A DNA stretch of 7,629 bases from Gammaproteobacteria bacterium (GTDB taxonomy: Bacteria; Pseudomonadota; Gammaproteobacteria; Pseudomonadales; Pseudohongiellaceae). Shown here piece after piece: positions 1 to 6,010 of the stretch. Location of the stretch: positions 1 through 7,629 of the forward strand of contig DORE01000242.1 of the NCBI GenBank assembly GCA_003514305.1, in the 5' to 3' direction. Under the pieces are notes generated by a model, which did not search any database, was not told the origin of the DNA, and worked only from the letters and a program-made list of their open reading frames with translations. The translations under genes and the position numbers were made by a program. Within the stretch, counting starts at the first letter, position 1. Each line of letters begins with the position of its first letter.

Positions 1-305
1 GTCCAACTGATTGGGTCCACCTCATAGAGTTCGCCTTTTTGATCGTAGTAAATCTCCTGCGTACGCCGATTAAAAACTACAGGTAGCATGGGCGGACGGC
101 TAATCTCCCATATTGCAGGAGCAATAATGACTAAAACTGAGAGAAAGAAAACCCACCAATCTAAATTCGAGCTATAAGGCGCTCCAAACAGATTGGGCAG
201 CATAACAAGAACTAGCCCAACTGCGCCCACGAAAAAAGCCACGCCAGTTAGAATGCCTTTGCTTTCTGCTCTGCCAGTTCGTAAAGAAAGAAACACGCAA
301 TCCTG
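1..305 (-). pseudogene. Truncated two-helix membrane protein, DUF6708-like (tentative)
   Basis: An open frame runs from the IS junction to the left window edge without a stop. It reads a short polar stretch (CVFLSLRTGRAESKG), a hydrophobic helix (about GILTGVAFFVGAVGLVLVML), a short loop with NLDWW, a second helix (about WVFFLSVLVIIAPAIW), then a soluble part containing RPPMLPVVFNRRTQEIYYD and KGELYEV. Two helices followed by an 'FNRRT..IYYD..G.LY' segment recall DUF6708 proteins, which are often found near type VI secretion genes. That assignment is from memory and tentative. There is no start codon: upstream the frame enters the IS2-group element and stops at a TAG at 321-323. The native N-terminus is therefore missing, and the C-terminus lies outside the window. 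The fragment is probably non-functional unless it is transcribed from the IS. It has no evident link to the polysaccharide genes to the right. Confidence 0.5.
298..303. repeat. Candidate target-site duplication CAATCC, left copy
   Basis: CAATCC here recurs immediately after the right end of the IS2-group element (1626-1631). Three bases (TGT, 304-306) separate this copy from the left terminal repeat as defined by homology with the right end. The duplication is therefore either offset by 3 bp or the element's left end is really at 304. IS2-group elements usually duplicate 5 bp. Confidence 0.5.
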
Positions 306-306
306 T

Positions 307-334
307 TGTAGTTGCCCCCGCTAAACCGGACACC
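307..334. repeat. Terminal inverted repeat of the IS2-group element, transposase-distal end (IRR)
   Basis: It reads TGTAGTTGCCCCC, then GCTAAACCGGACACC, and pairs with 1597-1625 read in reverse complement, with a few mismatches and one single-base gap. Because the transposase is on the minus strand, this is the end downstream of orfB. Confidence 0.9.
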
Positions 335-337
335 ACC

Positions 338-1213
338 TCATTCGTTTGATGCCAGTTCTGCCCGATATTCCCAGGGCGATTTCATTTTCAGCCCCTTGTG
401 CGGGTGGCTTCGGTTATAGTCCTCGATCCATCCCGGCAGCCTGGCCATCACCGTGGCGGCATCAGGGAGATCGTTCAGGTACACATAGTCCCGCTTAAAC
501 GTCTTCACGAAGGCCTCCGCCATGCCGTTACTCTGAGGGCTTCTCACCGGTGTGGTACACACCACAAAGCCCAGAGAGGACGCGAAGGTCCGCGTTTCTT
601 TGGCAATGTAGCAGCTGCCATTGTCTGTCAGCCACTCCAGCGGATGAGGCACCCTCTCTGACTGGCCGAACCGGTATTCCAGGCTTTCCAGCAGTAGGTC
701 CTGAATCATCTCACCGGTGATGCCACCAGTGGTCGCTACATAGCGCATCAGCTCGCGATCACAGCAGTCCAGGCTGAAGGCTACACGGACAACCTCCTTG
801 TTCCAGCAGCGGATCTCAAAGCCATCCGAGCACCAGCGAAGGTCCGGCTTCAACGTAATAACCTGGCCATTGTGGCAGCGCTCTTGAGGTCGCCCTGTAT
901 ACCGGGGTAACAGCAGCCCATCCTGCTTCATCAGTCGGTACACGCGCTTGTGGTTTACTCGCTCATCGTTGGCTGCGAGCAACCGATTCAGTCGAGCCGT
1001 GATCCTTCGATAGCCATTGGCCGCACGGGCCTCGCACAGCTCGCGGATAAACGGTAAATGCCGGTCATCGTCCTGTTTGCTGTATCTCGGGCTTCGGCCT
1101 TTCTGGCGACCATGAAGGCGATCCAGAAGATTGGAGCGCGACACCTTCAGCACTTCCGCAACCCGCTTCAGAGGGTATCGTCCGGTGGCAGCAACGGCAT
1201 GCGCGAGATCAAC
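338..1213 (-). CDS. IS2-group transposase OrfB: catalytic half, reached by -1 frameshift
   Basis: This is the integrase-like (rve, RNase H fold) part of the transposase, which makes the DNA cuts and joins. Counting from an internal GTG at 1151-1153, the catalytic triad is D110 (RWCSDGFE), D177 (WLTDNGSCY) and E213 (NGMAEAF). Exactly 35 residues lie between the second Asp and the Glu, the D,D35E spacing of the IS3 family. An HTH_21-like segment (ANGYRRITARLNRL) precedes it. The frame continues open upstream of that GTG through VDLAHAVAATGRYPLKRVAEV, which matches the start of IS2 OrfB. I therefore take the product as an OrfAB fusion of about 402 residues, made by slippage at 1213-1219, rather than a free-standing protein from the GTG. 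No lesion is visible. Confidence 0.92.
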   Translation of the reverse strand, partial: VDLAHAVAATGRYPLKRVAEVLKVSRSNLLDRLHGRQKGRSPRYSKQDDDRHLPFIRELCEARAANGYRRITARLNRLLAANDERVNHKRVYRLMKQDGLLLPRYTGRPQERCHNGQVITLKPDLRWCSDGFEIRCWNKEVVRVAFSLDCCDRELMRYVATTGGITGEMIQDLLLESLEYRFGQSERVPHPLEWLTDNGSCYIAKETRTFASSLGFVVCTTPVRSPQSNGMAEAFVKTFKRDYVYLNDLPDAATVMARLPGWIEDYNRSHPHKGLKMKSPWEYRAELASNE

Positions 1214-1545
1214 TTTTTTGACTGAGCCACCTCCAGGGCTTCCCGGAGTATTTCAGCTTCCATCGTCTTGCGGCCCAACATCCGCTCCAGCTCCCGAACC
1301 TTCTTGTTCAGGGCTTTCACCTCGGATGCACTTACAACCTCATCACCAGATTCAATCGCGGACATGCCACCGTCTTTCATCAGCTTCTTCCAACGGAACA
1401 ACAGGCTTGCTGATATACCATGACGCCGGGCTACAAGCGATACTGACATGCCTGGCTGCTCACATTCAGCAACCATGAACGCCTTCTCCTGCGCGGAATA
1501 CCGGCGACGGCGCTGCACTCCGGTTATGACTTCGATTCTCTCCAC
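1168..1545 (-). CDS. IS2-group transposase OrfA: DNA-binding and dimerisation half
   Basis: This is a protein of about 125 residues. It has an N-terminal HTH_Tnp_1 / winged-helix-like domain (RRRRYSAQEKAFMV, then VSLVARRHGISASLLFRWKKL) that recognises the terminal repeats. A leucine-rich heptad segment follows (VKALNKKVRELERMLGRKT), which mediates multimerisation, and then MEAEILREALE. In IS2 the free OrfA represses its own promoter. A GTG at 1552-1554 would give three more residues, but it sits directly on the Shine-Dalgarno sequence. AAAGGAG (1554-1560) lies 8 nt before the GTG at 1543-1545, so I place the start there. The tail after the A6G run (LISRMPLLPP, ending DDTL) is the unshifted end and also resembles the end of IS2 OrfA. 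Confidence 0.9.
   Translation of the reverse strand: MERIEVITGVQRRRRYSAQEKAFMVAECEQPGMSVSLVARRHGISASLLFRWKKLMKDGGMSAIESGDEVVSASEVKALNKKVRELERMLGRKTMEAEILREALEVAQSKKLISRMPLLPPDDTL
1213..1219 (-). promoter_or_regulatory. A6G programmed -1 frameshift heptamer linking orfA to orfB
   Basis: On the minus strand the sequence is TCA AAA AAG TTG in the OrfA frame. The A AAA AAG heptamer lets both tRNAs slip back one base, after which GTT GAT CTC is read in the OrfB frame. The join gives QSKK followed by VDLAHAV, matching IS2, which uses the same A6G signal. The orfB frame stays open across the site and orfA stops 43-45 bases later (1168-1170), as expected for a fused OrfAB. Confidence 0.87.
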
Positions 1546-1553
1546 TTTGGACA

Positions 1554-1560
1554 CTCCTTT
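1554..1560 (-). promoter_or_regulatory. Ribosome binding site of the IS2-group orfA
   Basis: AAAGGAG on the minus strand lies 8 nt from the GTG at 1543-1545. It overlaps the other in-frame GTG (1552-1554), which rules that codon out as an efficient start. Confidence 0.6.
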
Positions 1561-1596
1561 GCACTAGGTCTATGCCTAGGCCTTTGCTTCTACCAA

Positions 1597-1625
1597 GGTG
1601 TCCGGTTTAAATGGGGGCTACTACA
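1597..1625. repeat. Terminal inverted repeat of the IS2-group element, transposase-proximal end (IRL)
   Basis: Read inward on the minus strand it is TGTAGTAGCCCCC, then ATTTAAACCGGACACC. It matches the repeat at 307-334. It lies just upstream of orfA, where IS3-family elements carry the transposase promoter. Confidence 0.9.
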
Positions 1626-1631
1626 CAATCC
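1626..1631. repeat. Candidate target-site duplication CAATCC, right copy
   Basis: It directly abuts the right terminal repeat and matches 298-303. It is followed by AATC and then the left end of the older IS at 1636. The IS2-group element therefore inserted about 4 bp outside the older element. Confidence 0.5.
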
Positions 1632-1635
1632 AATC

Positions 1636-1650
1636 TGGACTTACTCCGGT
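1636..1650. repeat. Left terminal inverted repeat of the decayed IS
   Basis: TGGACTTACTCCGGT pairs with 2851-2865 at 13 of 15 positions. It lies about 50 bases upstream of the orfA Shine-Dalgarno sequence. Confidence 0.75.
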
Positions 1651-1696
1651 CTACTAGACACTCCTAGCCTATGATTAGAGCATAGGAGGAACTGTC

Positions 1697-1981
1697 ATAA
1701 GCAGCCAACGTTATCCCCCGGAATTCAAAGATGAAGCGATGCGACAAGTGTTGGAGCAAGGCTACACCGTCGCCGAAGTGTCGCAAAGACTGGGAGTCTC
1801 GGCTCACAGCCTCTACAAATGGGTTAAGGCTGTGAAACCGGATAAGTCTGAGGAACAGGCCGCTGAGTTGGTCGAAGCCAAGAGCGAGATTCTCAGGCTG
1901 CGTGCCCAGATGCGCCGGATTGTAGAAGAGCGGGATATCCTAATAAAGGCCGCGCGGTGCTTTGCCAGAGAGCCCGAGTAA
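1697..1981 (+). pseudogene. Decayed IS3-family orfA, start codon apparently ATA
   Basis: This is the DNA-binding half of the transposase. It reads SSQRYPPEFKDEAMRQVL, a helix-turn-helix (YTVAEVSQRLGVSAHSLYKWVK), then a leucine-zipper-like coiled coil (EILRLRAQMRRIVEERDIL). A strong Shine-Dalgarno AGGAGG (1684-1689) is spaced 7 nt from codon 1697-1699, which is ATA where homologues have ATG. The next ATG in frame (1739) would cut into the HTH domain. The segment 1942-1948 reads A ATA AAG where IS3 relatives have A AAA AAG and the protein EERDILKKAA. The Lys-to-Ile change destroys the frameshift heptamer, so even an intact orfB would not be fused efficiently. Both changes are point substitutions. 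Confidence 0.75.
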
Positions 1982-2831
1982 AGTACCGATTGATCAACGA
2001 TCACCTACACCAATTCAATACCATGATCATGTGTGGTGTGCTCAACGTGGCTCTCAGCGGGTTTTATCAATGGCTGCATAAGCCCTTGCCTGACCGAGCG
2101 ATTGATAACCAGCACCTACTAGCGCAGATCCTGGCGTCGTACCAAGGCAGCTCTGGCGTGTACGGTGCGCCGCGGGTGTTTCTGGACCTTCGGGAGGCTG
2201 GCGAAACCTGCGGCAAGAACCGGGTCGCCCGGTTGATGAAAGAACATAAAATCAAGGCACTACGAGGCTACAAAGCACCGCAAGTGATCGCCGGAAGACC
2301 GTCGATCCTCACCCCGAACAAGCTTCAGCGCGAATTTACGGTGAGTCACCCGGACAAAGCCTGGGTAACCGACATCTCTTACATTCGCACCTGGCAAGGC
2401 TGGCTGTATCTGGCCGTGGTCGTCGATCTGTTCTCGCGGCGTGGGGTGGGTTGGTCCATGAAACCCACGCTGCATCGCTGTCTGGTGGTGGATGCCTTGC
2501 TGATGGCGGTCTGGCGTCGACGACCGAAGGAACAGGTGTTAATGAATTCGGATCAGGGCAACCATTACGGCAGTAATGACTGGCATCGCTTCTGACTGGC
2601 CCAGAACCTGGATCCGAGCATGAGTCGGCGAGGTAATTTCTGGCACAATGCGGTGGCGGAATCGTTTTCAGTAGCCTGAAGAAGGAACGAGTTCGGAAAC
2701 GGATCTACAAAACCCGTGAAATGGCCAAGGCCGATGTGTTCGACTACATTGAGGTGTTTTATAAACGGGTCCGGCGTCATACCCACCTGGGTGGCGTCAG
2801 CCCAGAGGCCTTTGAAATGGCCTCCGTTTGA
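1957..2831 (+). pseudogene. Decayed IS3-family orfB: internal stop plus 1-bp deletion
   Basis: This is the catalytic integrase-core half. Counting from the ATG at 1957, the D,D35E residues are D139 (WVTDISY), D199 (NSDQG) and, past the lesion, E235 (NAVAESF), with 35 residues between D199 and E235. An HTH_21-like region (GVYGAPRVFLDLRE) precedes them. TGA at 2593-2595 follows DWHRF, where homologues have Cys. Reading resumes as LAQNLDPSMSRRGNFW. At 2665-2668 there are four T where five are needed to keep Phe-Phe-Ser-Ser-Leu. After this -1 deletion the frame continues as LKKERVRKRIYKTREMA and ends with SPEAFEMASV at 2831. The usual HSDQG is NSDQG and the usual WDNA is WHNA, which suggests drift without selection. 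Confidence 0.88.
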
Positions 2832-2850
2832 GACTGGGGGTTTCATACGT

Positions 2851-2865
2851 ATCGGGGTAAGTCCA
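2851..2865. repeat. Right terminal inverted repeat of the decayed IS
   Basis: ATCGGGGTAAGTCCA is the inverted partner of 1636-1650. It lies 19 bases beyond the orfB stop. Confidence 0.75.
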
Positions 2866-2972
2866 ACCAATTAATGGGCATGTCCATTTTATTGGGGGAA
2901 ATCGACGGTCTGTCAAAAGAAGAACAACTGCTAAGTCCTTAATTTCACGAAAACTGCAATAAACGACCTTAA

Positions 2973-3671
2973 CTAAGACTTATTTTTTAGAAAATCATAA
3001 ATCAAAAATAATGGAAAAATAGGATAATACTTAAAATACCTTTTAATGAGTTTCGGCTCATCAATCATGCGGTACAGCCATCTTAAATGTAGCCTGTCAG
3101 CCCATGTGGGGTAATATTTAATACCTGCGGACGCTGTTTGGTGTATGAACCCTCCACAAGTGTAACCAGTTCCAAACCAACCGCTCTCTCGAAGCTTCAT
3201 CAAGAACTCTTCCTGCTTTCCCGCCCCCATCCCACAGATCACGAAATCGGGATTATCTTCGACAATCCTACGTTGGGTGCTTTCAAGATCTGAATTGCAG
3301 TCAAAGAAACCATTACGATAAAACAAAATCTTCAACTTTGGGTAGTTATCAAGAACAACGTCTACAAATTTTTCCACATCTTCGGTAGAAGCACCTATAA
3401 AAACCAGGCTTTTAGTATTCTGCTCGCAGAAACGAAAAATCTCGGGAGCCAATGATGTCATGTCGAAGGATTTTCTTGTCACATTAAAACCGAGCGCATT
3501 AAGTAGCCAAACAGAAAACTGACCATCAACGAACCAACGATCAATACCAAAAAACCTTTTTCTAACCACCAGATAAGAATACGGATTGATAAAAGAATTC
3601 AAACACCGATTTTCAAGCGATTCAATTCCCACTATCCTATCCAAAACGCTTGCTTCAGGCGCTTTTTTCAT
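2973..3671 (-). CDS. WecG/TagA/CpsF-family (GT26) glycosyltransferase
   Basis: This is a 232-residue cytoplasmic or membrane-associated enzyme. It is predicted to add a sugar from a nucleotide-sugar donor, in this family often a ManNAc or ManNAcA type, to a polyprenyl-linked intermediate. The family landmarks appear in order: DRWFVDG (residues 44-50, the Asp-Gly region near the catalytic Asp), FIGASTEDVEKF (91-102, Rossmann-like start of the donor half), ICGMGAGKQEEF (145-156, equivalent to the family GxGsPkQE), GGFIHQTASAG (173-183), and PTWADRLHLRWLYRM (188-202) followed by DEPKLIKRY. The last part is the C-terminal appendage that docks GT26 enzymes to the membrane. WecG itself is about 246 residues, so this protein looks full-length. 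The start is well supported by AGAGGA at 3680-3685, 8 nt upstream. It overlaps the Wzy-like gene by 17 nt and is last in the operon before IS debris. The sugar specificity cannot be read from sequence. Confidence 0.88.
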   Translation of the reverse strand: MKKAPEASVLDRIVGIESLENRCLNSFINPYSYLVVRKRFFGIDRWFVDGQFSVWLLNALGFNVTRKSFDMTSLAPEIFRFCEQNTKSLVFIGASTEDVEKFVDVVLDNYPKLKILFYRNGFFDCNSDLESTQRRIVEDNPDFVICGMGAGKQEEFLMKLRESGWFGTGYTCGGFIHQTASAGIKYYPTWADRLHLRWLYRMIDEPKLIKRYFKYYPIFPLFLIYDFLKNKS

Positions 3672-4950
3672 TTAAAGAATCCTCTCGAAGCCAAAAATAA
3701 AGAAGAAAACCAAAAAGAAGTGCATTCAGCTCATATGCATCAATGTCTTCAAACATAAACACTAATAGGGCAACTGGCATAGTAGCAATCGCCGAAATAC
3801 TACCAATTTTTCGAAATATAAACTTCGAAATCTTATCAGCAGCCACCTTGACCACAAATAAAAACCATAAAAATAGAAAAATCAATGACAACAAACCGTG
3901 CTTTATGACATACCCAATGAAGGTAGAATGAGAACCAACGGGATAATCTGGAATAACATCAATAAAGGGCTTTACGCCCAGACCTGTAAGAAAGTTAACT
4001 TCATACATCAAAGCTAATCCGACTTGATATATCCATAACCGTGTTTCACTTGAACCACTTCTAGCGGACTGCACTACCGACCAAAAATTCATTTCCAATG
4101 ACAAGTAAACAAAAATCGGCAGACTAATGAAAGCCACCATTAATGCAAGCCTATTTCGAACAAAGGAAAGAAAAATCAAAATCGCTATTGAAAAAACTAC
4201 AATTCTTGAGCCAGCAAATAAAGCAATGAAAAGAGCAAGCAAGCCAAATAACAGTCTTAATCCCCGTGATTCATCTAGCTTATGCAAATAAATAGAATAA
4301 GCTAAAAAAGATAGTATTGCTGTACCATTCACATACGGGGCAAACAAGGAAACACGAGGTATTGTGATTTCGCCAATAAATCCTACTCGAGACAAATAGA
4401 CATCCGTCCATGGGTAAGCAAGAACTAACGCATCTTTTGTAGAGTAGGTATAAATAAAAACGAGACAGGAGACCAAAAAGAAGAAAACCAGAAGCCTACG
4501 AGAAAAATTAAGCATTAATTGTGGCAACTCTTGCCTTGCACACATCAAATACCCTGCAGGAATTAAAAGAAATACAGCCATGTTGTGCAATATATTTGGA
4601 GCTCGGGAATACTCAAACTCGGAATTCCAGAAAAATCCAATTACAAGAGAAACGAACTGATATAAGAAGAATATTAAAAATCCGTCGGTCAATGCGTTAC
4701 GCCGAACTGCAGCACTCCTTAAAAACCATAAAAAATAAGGAATGAAGAATATGAGGTATAACCCAGACAACCAGAACAATGGGTAAGATAGGGCGTAATA
4801 CCTATAAACTTTTCTAACCGCTATACGCACGGAGAGTATTCCAAGCAGATTTGAGTGGAGAGGCGAGGAGATAAAATAATTGACTTCGAGACTTTGGCAT
4901 CTATTTTTTAGGCCCACAGTGTTCAAATCAGACAGCAACACGAAAATCAT
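3655..4950 (-). CDS. Wzy-like O-antigen polymerase / O-antigen ligase-fold membrane protein
   Basis: This is a 431-residue inner-membrane protein with about ten hydrophobic segments, roughly at 55-77, 90-107, 119-137, 153-169, 201-222, 232-246, 249-264, 268-286, 353-370 and 386-419. It has the layout of the Wzy_C/O-antigen ligase family. GSR at 247-249 sits at a helix end. A long periplasmic loop (about 287-352) contains ETRLWIYQVGLAL, FLTGLGV (GLG 323-325) and GSHSTFIGYV (H341-S342) before KHGLL. The Arg and His in these loops are typical of enzymes that handle undecaprenyl-linked glycans. It would polymerise repeat units; a ligase role is possible but less likely between glycosyltransferases. 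The ATG at 4950 has no clear Shine-Dalgarno sequence and about 50 residues precede the first helix, so a later GTG (4828-4830) is an alternative start. The gene is AT-rich with rare codons, typical of laterally moved polymerases. Confidence 0.82.
   Translation of the reverse strand: MIFVLLSDLNTVGLKNRCQSLEVNYFISSPLHSNLLGILSVRIAVRKVYRYYALSYPLFWLSGLYLIFFIPYFLWFLRSAAVRRNALTDGFLIFFLYQFVSLVIGFFWNSEFEYSRAPNILHNMAVFLLIPAGYLMCARQELPQLMLNFSRRLLVFFFLVSCLVFIYTYSTKDALVLAYPWTDVYLSRVGFIGEITIPRVSLFAPYVNGTAILSFLAYSIYLHKLDESRGLRLLFGLLALFIALFAGSRIVVFSIAILIFLSFVRNRLALMVAFISLPIFVYLSLEMNFWSVVQSARSGSSETRLWIYQVGLALMYEVNFLTGLGVKPFIDVIPDYPVGSHSTFIGYVIKHGLLSLIFLFLWFLFVVKVAADKISKFIFRKIGSISAIATMPVALLVFMFEDIDAYELNALLFGFLLYFWLREDSLNEKSA
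3680..3685 (-). promoter_or_regulatory. Ribosome binding site of the GT26 gene, inside the Wzy-like gene
   Basis: AGAGGA on the minus strand lies 8 nt before the ATG at 3669-3671. It is within the last codons of the overlapping upstream gene, which supports this start and translational coupling. Confidence 0.6.
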
Positions 4951-4992
4951 TCTGCATATACATAAAGGAAAAAAGAGACTCTTTAGGTGTTT

Positions 4993-6000
4993 CTAATTAA
5001 GCACACCAATCTTCGTAAGGAACCTATCGTAAGCGTCCGGGAGTCTTTTTGCGACATTCAGAACCTTTACGCACCCATAAAACTTTCTTACATTCATAAG
5101 TATCGTGCTCCCCTCTCCTAAGACCAGCACTACATTCTCATAGATCTCAGGCAAAAGCTCCCCAGGCATTCCCCTAGGACATAATATAATACTTTCATCA
5201 GCACTAAACACATTCTCAAGCTTTGGATCTGAAAGCGGATGAAATTTCAAAATTATTTTTATGTCATAAACCCCCATCTTCTCCGCATTCCTTTGAGCAT
5301 ATTTAATAAGCTCAGGAACATGTACACTTTGATCCTTCGGAACGAAAATTACACACTTTTTTTCGTCACTTTCAGCCCGATCCAAAATATCTTTGTAATA
5401 GGCAGCCAATTCCTGCAAACATTTCCTATAATCATTCCGAAAGCAGAGTTTTTTTACTTCCTTTAATTTGTTTTCCGATCTCACATTTTCTGGATACGAA
5501 TAGAATCCATCACTTATGTATCTTGACGTCCCAATTACATTTATCGGATCGTAGAATTCTGAAAATAGAAAATTTATGATTATTTTTTTATAGATTTTTC
5601 GAACGACAAAATGTGAGTTGTATGCTGCACTCCCATCTTCAATATAGTGCGCAGCCGAGCATTCTACCCTACTTAAGATAAGCTGAACCTCTGGCGCGAG
5701 ATCGTTAAATACATATATATTTCCGCGCTTTTCGTCTACCAATTGGCGAATTTTCTTTTCGAAATTTGTTGAAATTGGATTTTTTTTGTTAAAGAAATAA
5801 GAAAGCAACTTCTGCCATGAGCAGGATGCATCTATATATTGGAAATTCTTGAGCAGGGCAGATCGGCGAACCGCTTCGTAAAAATCATACAAACTACCAC
5901 TTTGATCAATAAGTACAACAAGGTCCTCTGAATCACGTTTATCTGAACAAATTGCGGTAATAATATGAAGGGGAGTAAGACCGATAAATAGATTAAACAT
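4993..6000 (-). CDS. Sialyltransferase-like glycosyltransferase (GT52/polysialyltransferase type), candidate pseudaminyltransferase
   Basis: This 335-residue protein is predicted to be a soluble, GT-B-like enzyme with no signal peptide. The N-terminus MFNLFIGLTPLHIITA has the 'TPLQ' pattern that opens GT52-type sialyltransferases. Three motifs known from bacterial sialyltransferase families are in the right order: (D/E)(D/E)G as EDG at 121-123 (YIEDGSAAY), HP at 254-255 (LKFHPLSDP), and the Ser/Thr motif at 298-299 (GEGSTILMN). In characterised relatives EDG supplies the general base, and HP and S(S/T) bind the CMP of the donor. Because pseI is in the same operon, the donor may be CMP-pseudaminic acid rather than CMP-Neu5Ac; this is inference. 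The ATG at 5998-6000 lacks a good Shine-Dalgarno sequence, but the conserved N-terminus begins right there and no upstream start exists. The composition is strongly AT-rich, with A/T-ending codons. It lies 42 nt upstream of the Wzy-like gene. Confidence 0.72.
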   Translation of the reverse strand: MFNLFIGLTPLHIITAICSDKRDSEDLVVLIDQSGSLYDFYEAVRRSALLKNFQYIDASCSWQKLLSYFFNKKNPISTNFEKKIRQLVDEKRGNIYVFNDLAPEVQLILSRVECSAAHYIEDGSAAYNSHFVVRKIYKKIIINFLFSEFYDPINVIGTSRYISDGFYSYPENVRSENKLKEVKKLCFRNDYRKCLQELAAYYKDILDRAESDEKKCVIFVPKDQSVHVPELIKYAQRNAEKMGVYDIKIILKFHPLSDPKLENVFSADESIILCPRGMPGELLPEIYENVVLVLGEGSTILMNVRKFYGCVKVLNVAKRLPDAYDRFLTKIGVLN

Positions 6001-6010
6001 ACCTGCTCGA

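Larger units (their letters stand above)
307..1625 (-). mobile_element. IS3-family insertion sequence, IS2 group, apparently intact (about 1.32 kb)
   Basis: The element has matching terminal inverted repeats, two overlapping transposase frames on the minus strand, and an A6G frameshift heptamer. OrfA (RRRRYSAQEKAFMV, VSLVARRHGIS, GRKTMEAEIL) and OrfB (RWCSDGFE, ALDCCDRE-like FSLDCCDRE, WLTDNGSCY, VRSPQSNGMAEAFVKT) closely resemble the OrfA and OrfB of E. coli IS2. The length of about 1319 bp is close to that of IS2. Both ends begin TGTAGT followed by a GCCCCC block, and each has seven bases before GCCCCC, as in the IS2 ends. I see no stop or frameshift lesion, so the copy may be active. It sits ten bases from the end of a second, decayed IS3-family element and cuts off the gene to its left. 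Confidence 0.93.
1636..2865 (+). mobile_element. Decayed IS3-family insertion sequence (about 1.23 kb)
   Basis: The ends are TGGACTTACTCCGGT at 1636-1650 and, in reverse complement, TGGACTTACCCCGAT at 2851-2865, matching at 13 of 15 positions. Between them are an IS3-type orfA and orfB on the plus strand. The proteins look like the IS3/IS51-type branch (YPPEFKDEA, VSAHSLYKWVK, EERDIL; VTDISYIRT, NSDQG, SPEAFE) and are clearly different from the neighbouring IS2-group element. The transposase has a non-standard start, a lost slippery site, an internal stop and a 1-bp deletion, so this copy cannot make its own transposase. No convincing target duplication remains: the flanks are AATC on the left and ACCA on the right. 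Confidence 0.85.

Noticed and set aside
398..661. Plus-strand open frames over the IS2-group orfB, and similar frames at 1131-1478, 6432-6794 and 7296-7586.
   Set aside because: They lie wholly opposite well-supported minus-strand genes with recognisable motifs and have no recognisable protein features. They are shadows.
1574..1584. GCCTAGGC / AGGCCT overlapping palindromes upstream of the IS2-group orfA as an operator.
   Set aside because: They are short and could be chance. IS2 OrfA does repress near this position, but the sequence alone does not show the binding site.
2867..2887. Minus-strand ATG followed by DMPIN and W codons to the right of the decayed IS, which could be the missing N-terminus of the truncated membrane protein.
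   Set aside because: There is no Shine-Dalgarno sequence, the peptide is only a few residues long, and joining it to the left fragment without the IS elements does not give the right frame with any clear target duplication.
2881..2897. TGTCCATTTTATTGGGGG looks like an IS3-type terminal repeat and might be the end of a third element.
   Set aside because: No partner repeat or transposase fragment is attached to it, and simple motifs of this kind occur by chance.
4969..4984. Short palindrome AAAGAG/CTCTTT followed by T residues on the minus strand, just after the sialyltransferase-like gene.
   Set aside because: The stem is only about five mostly A-T pairs with a three-base loop, and the next gene starts 20-odd bases later. 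It is too weak to call a terminator.
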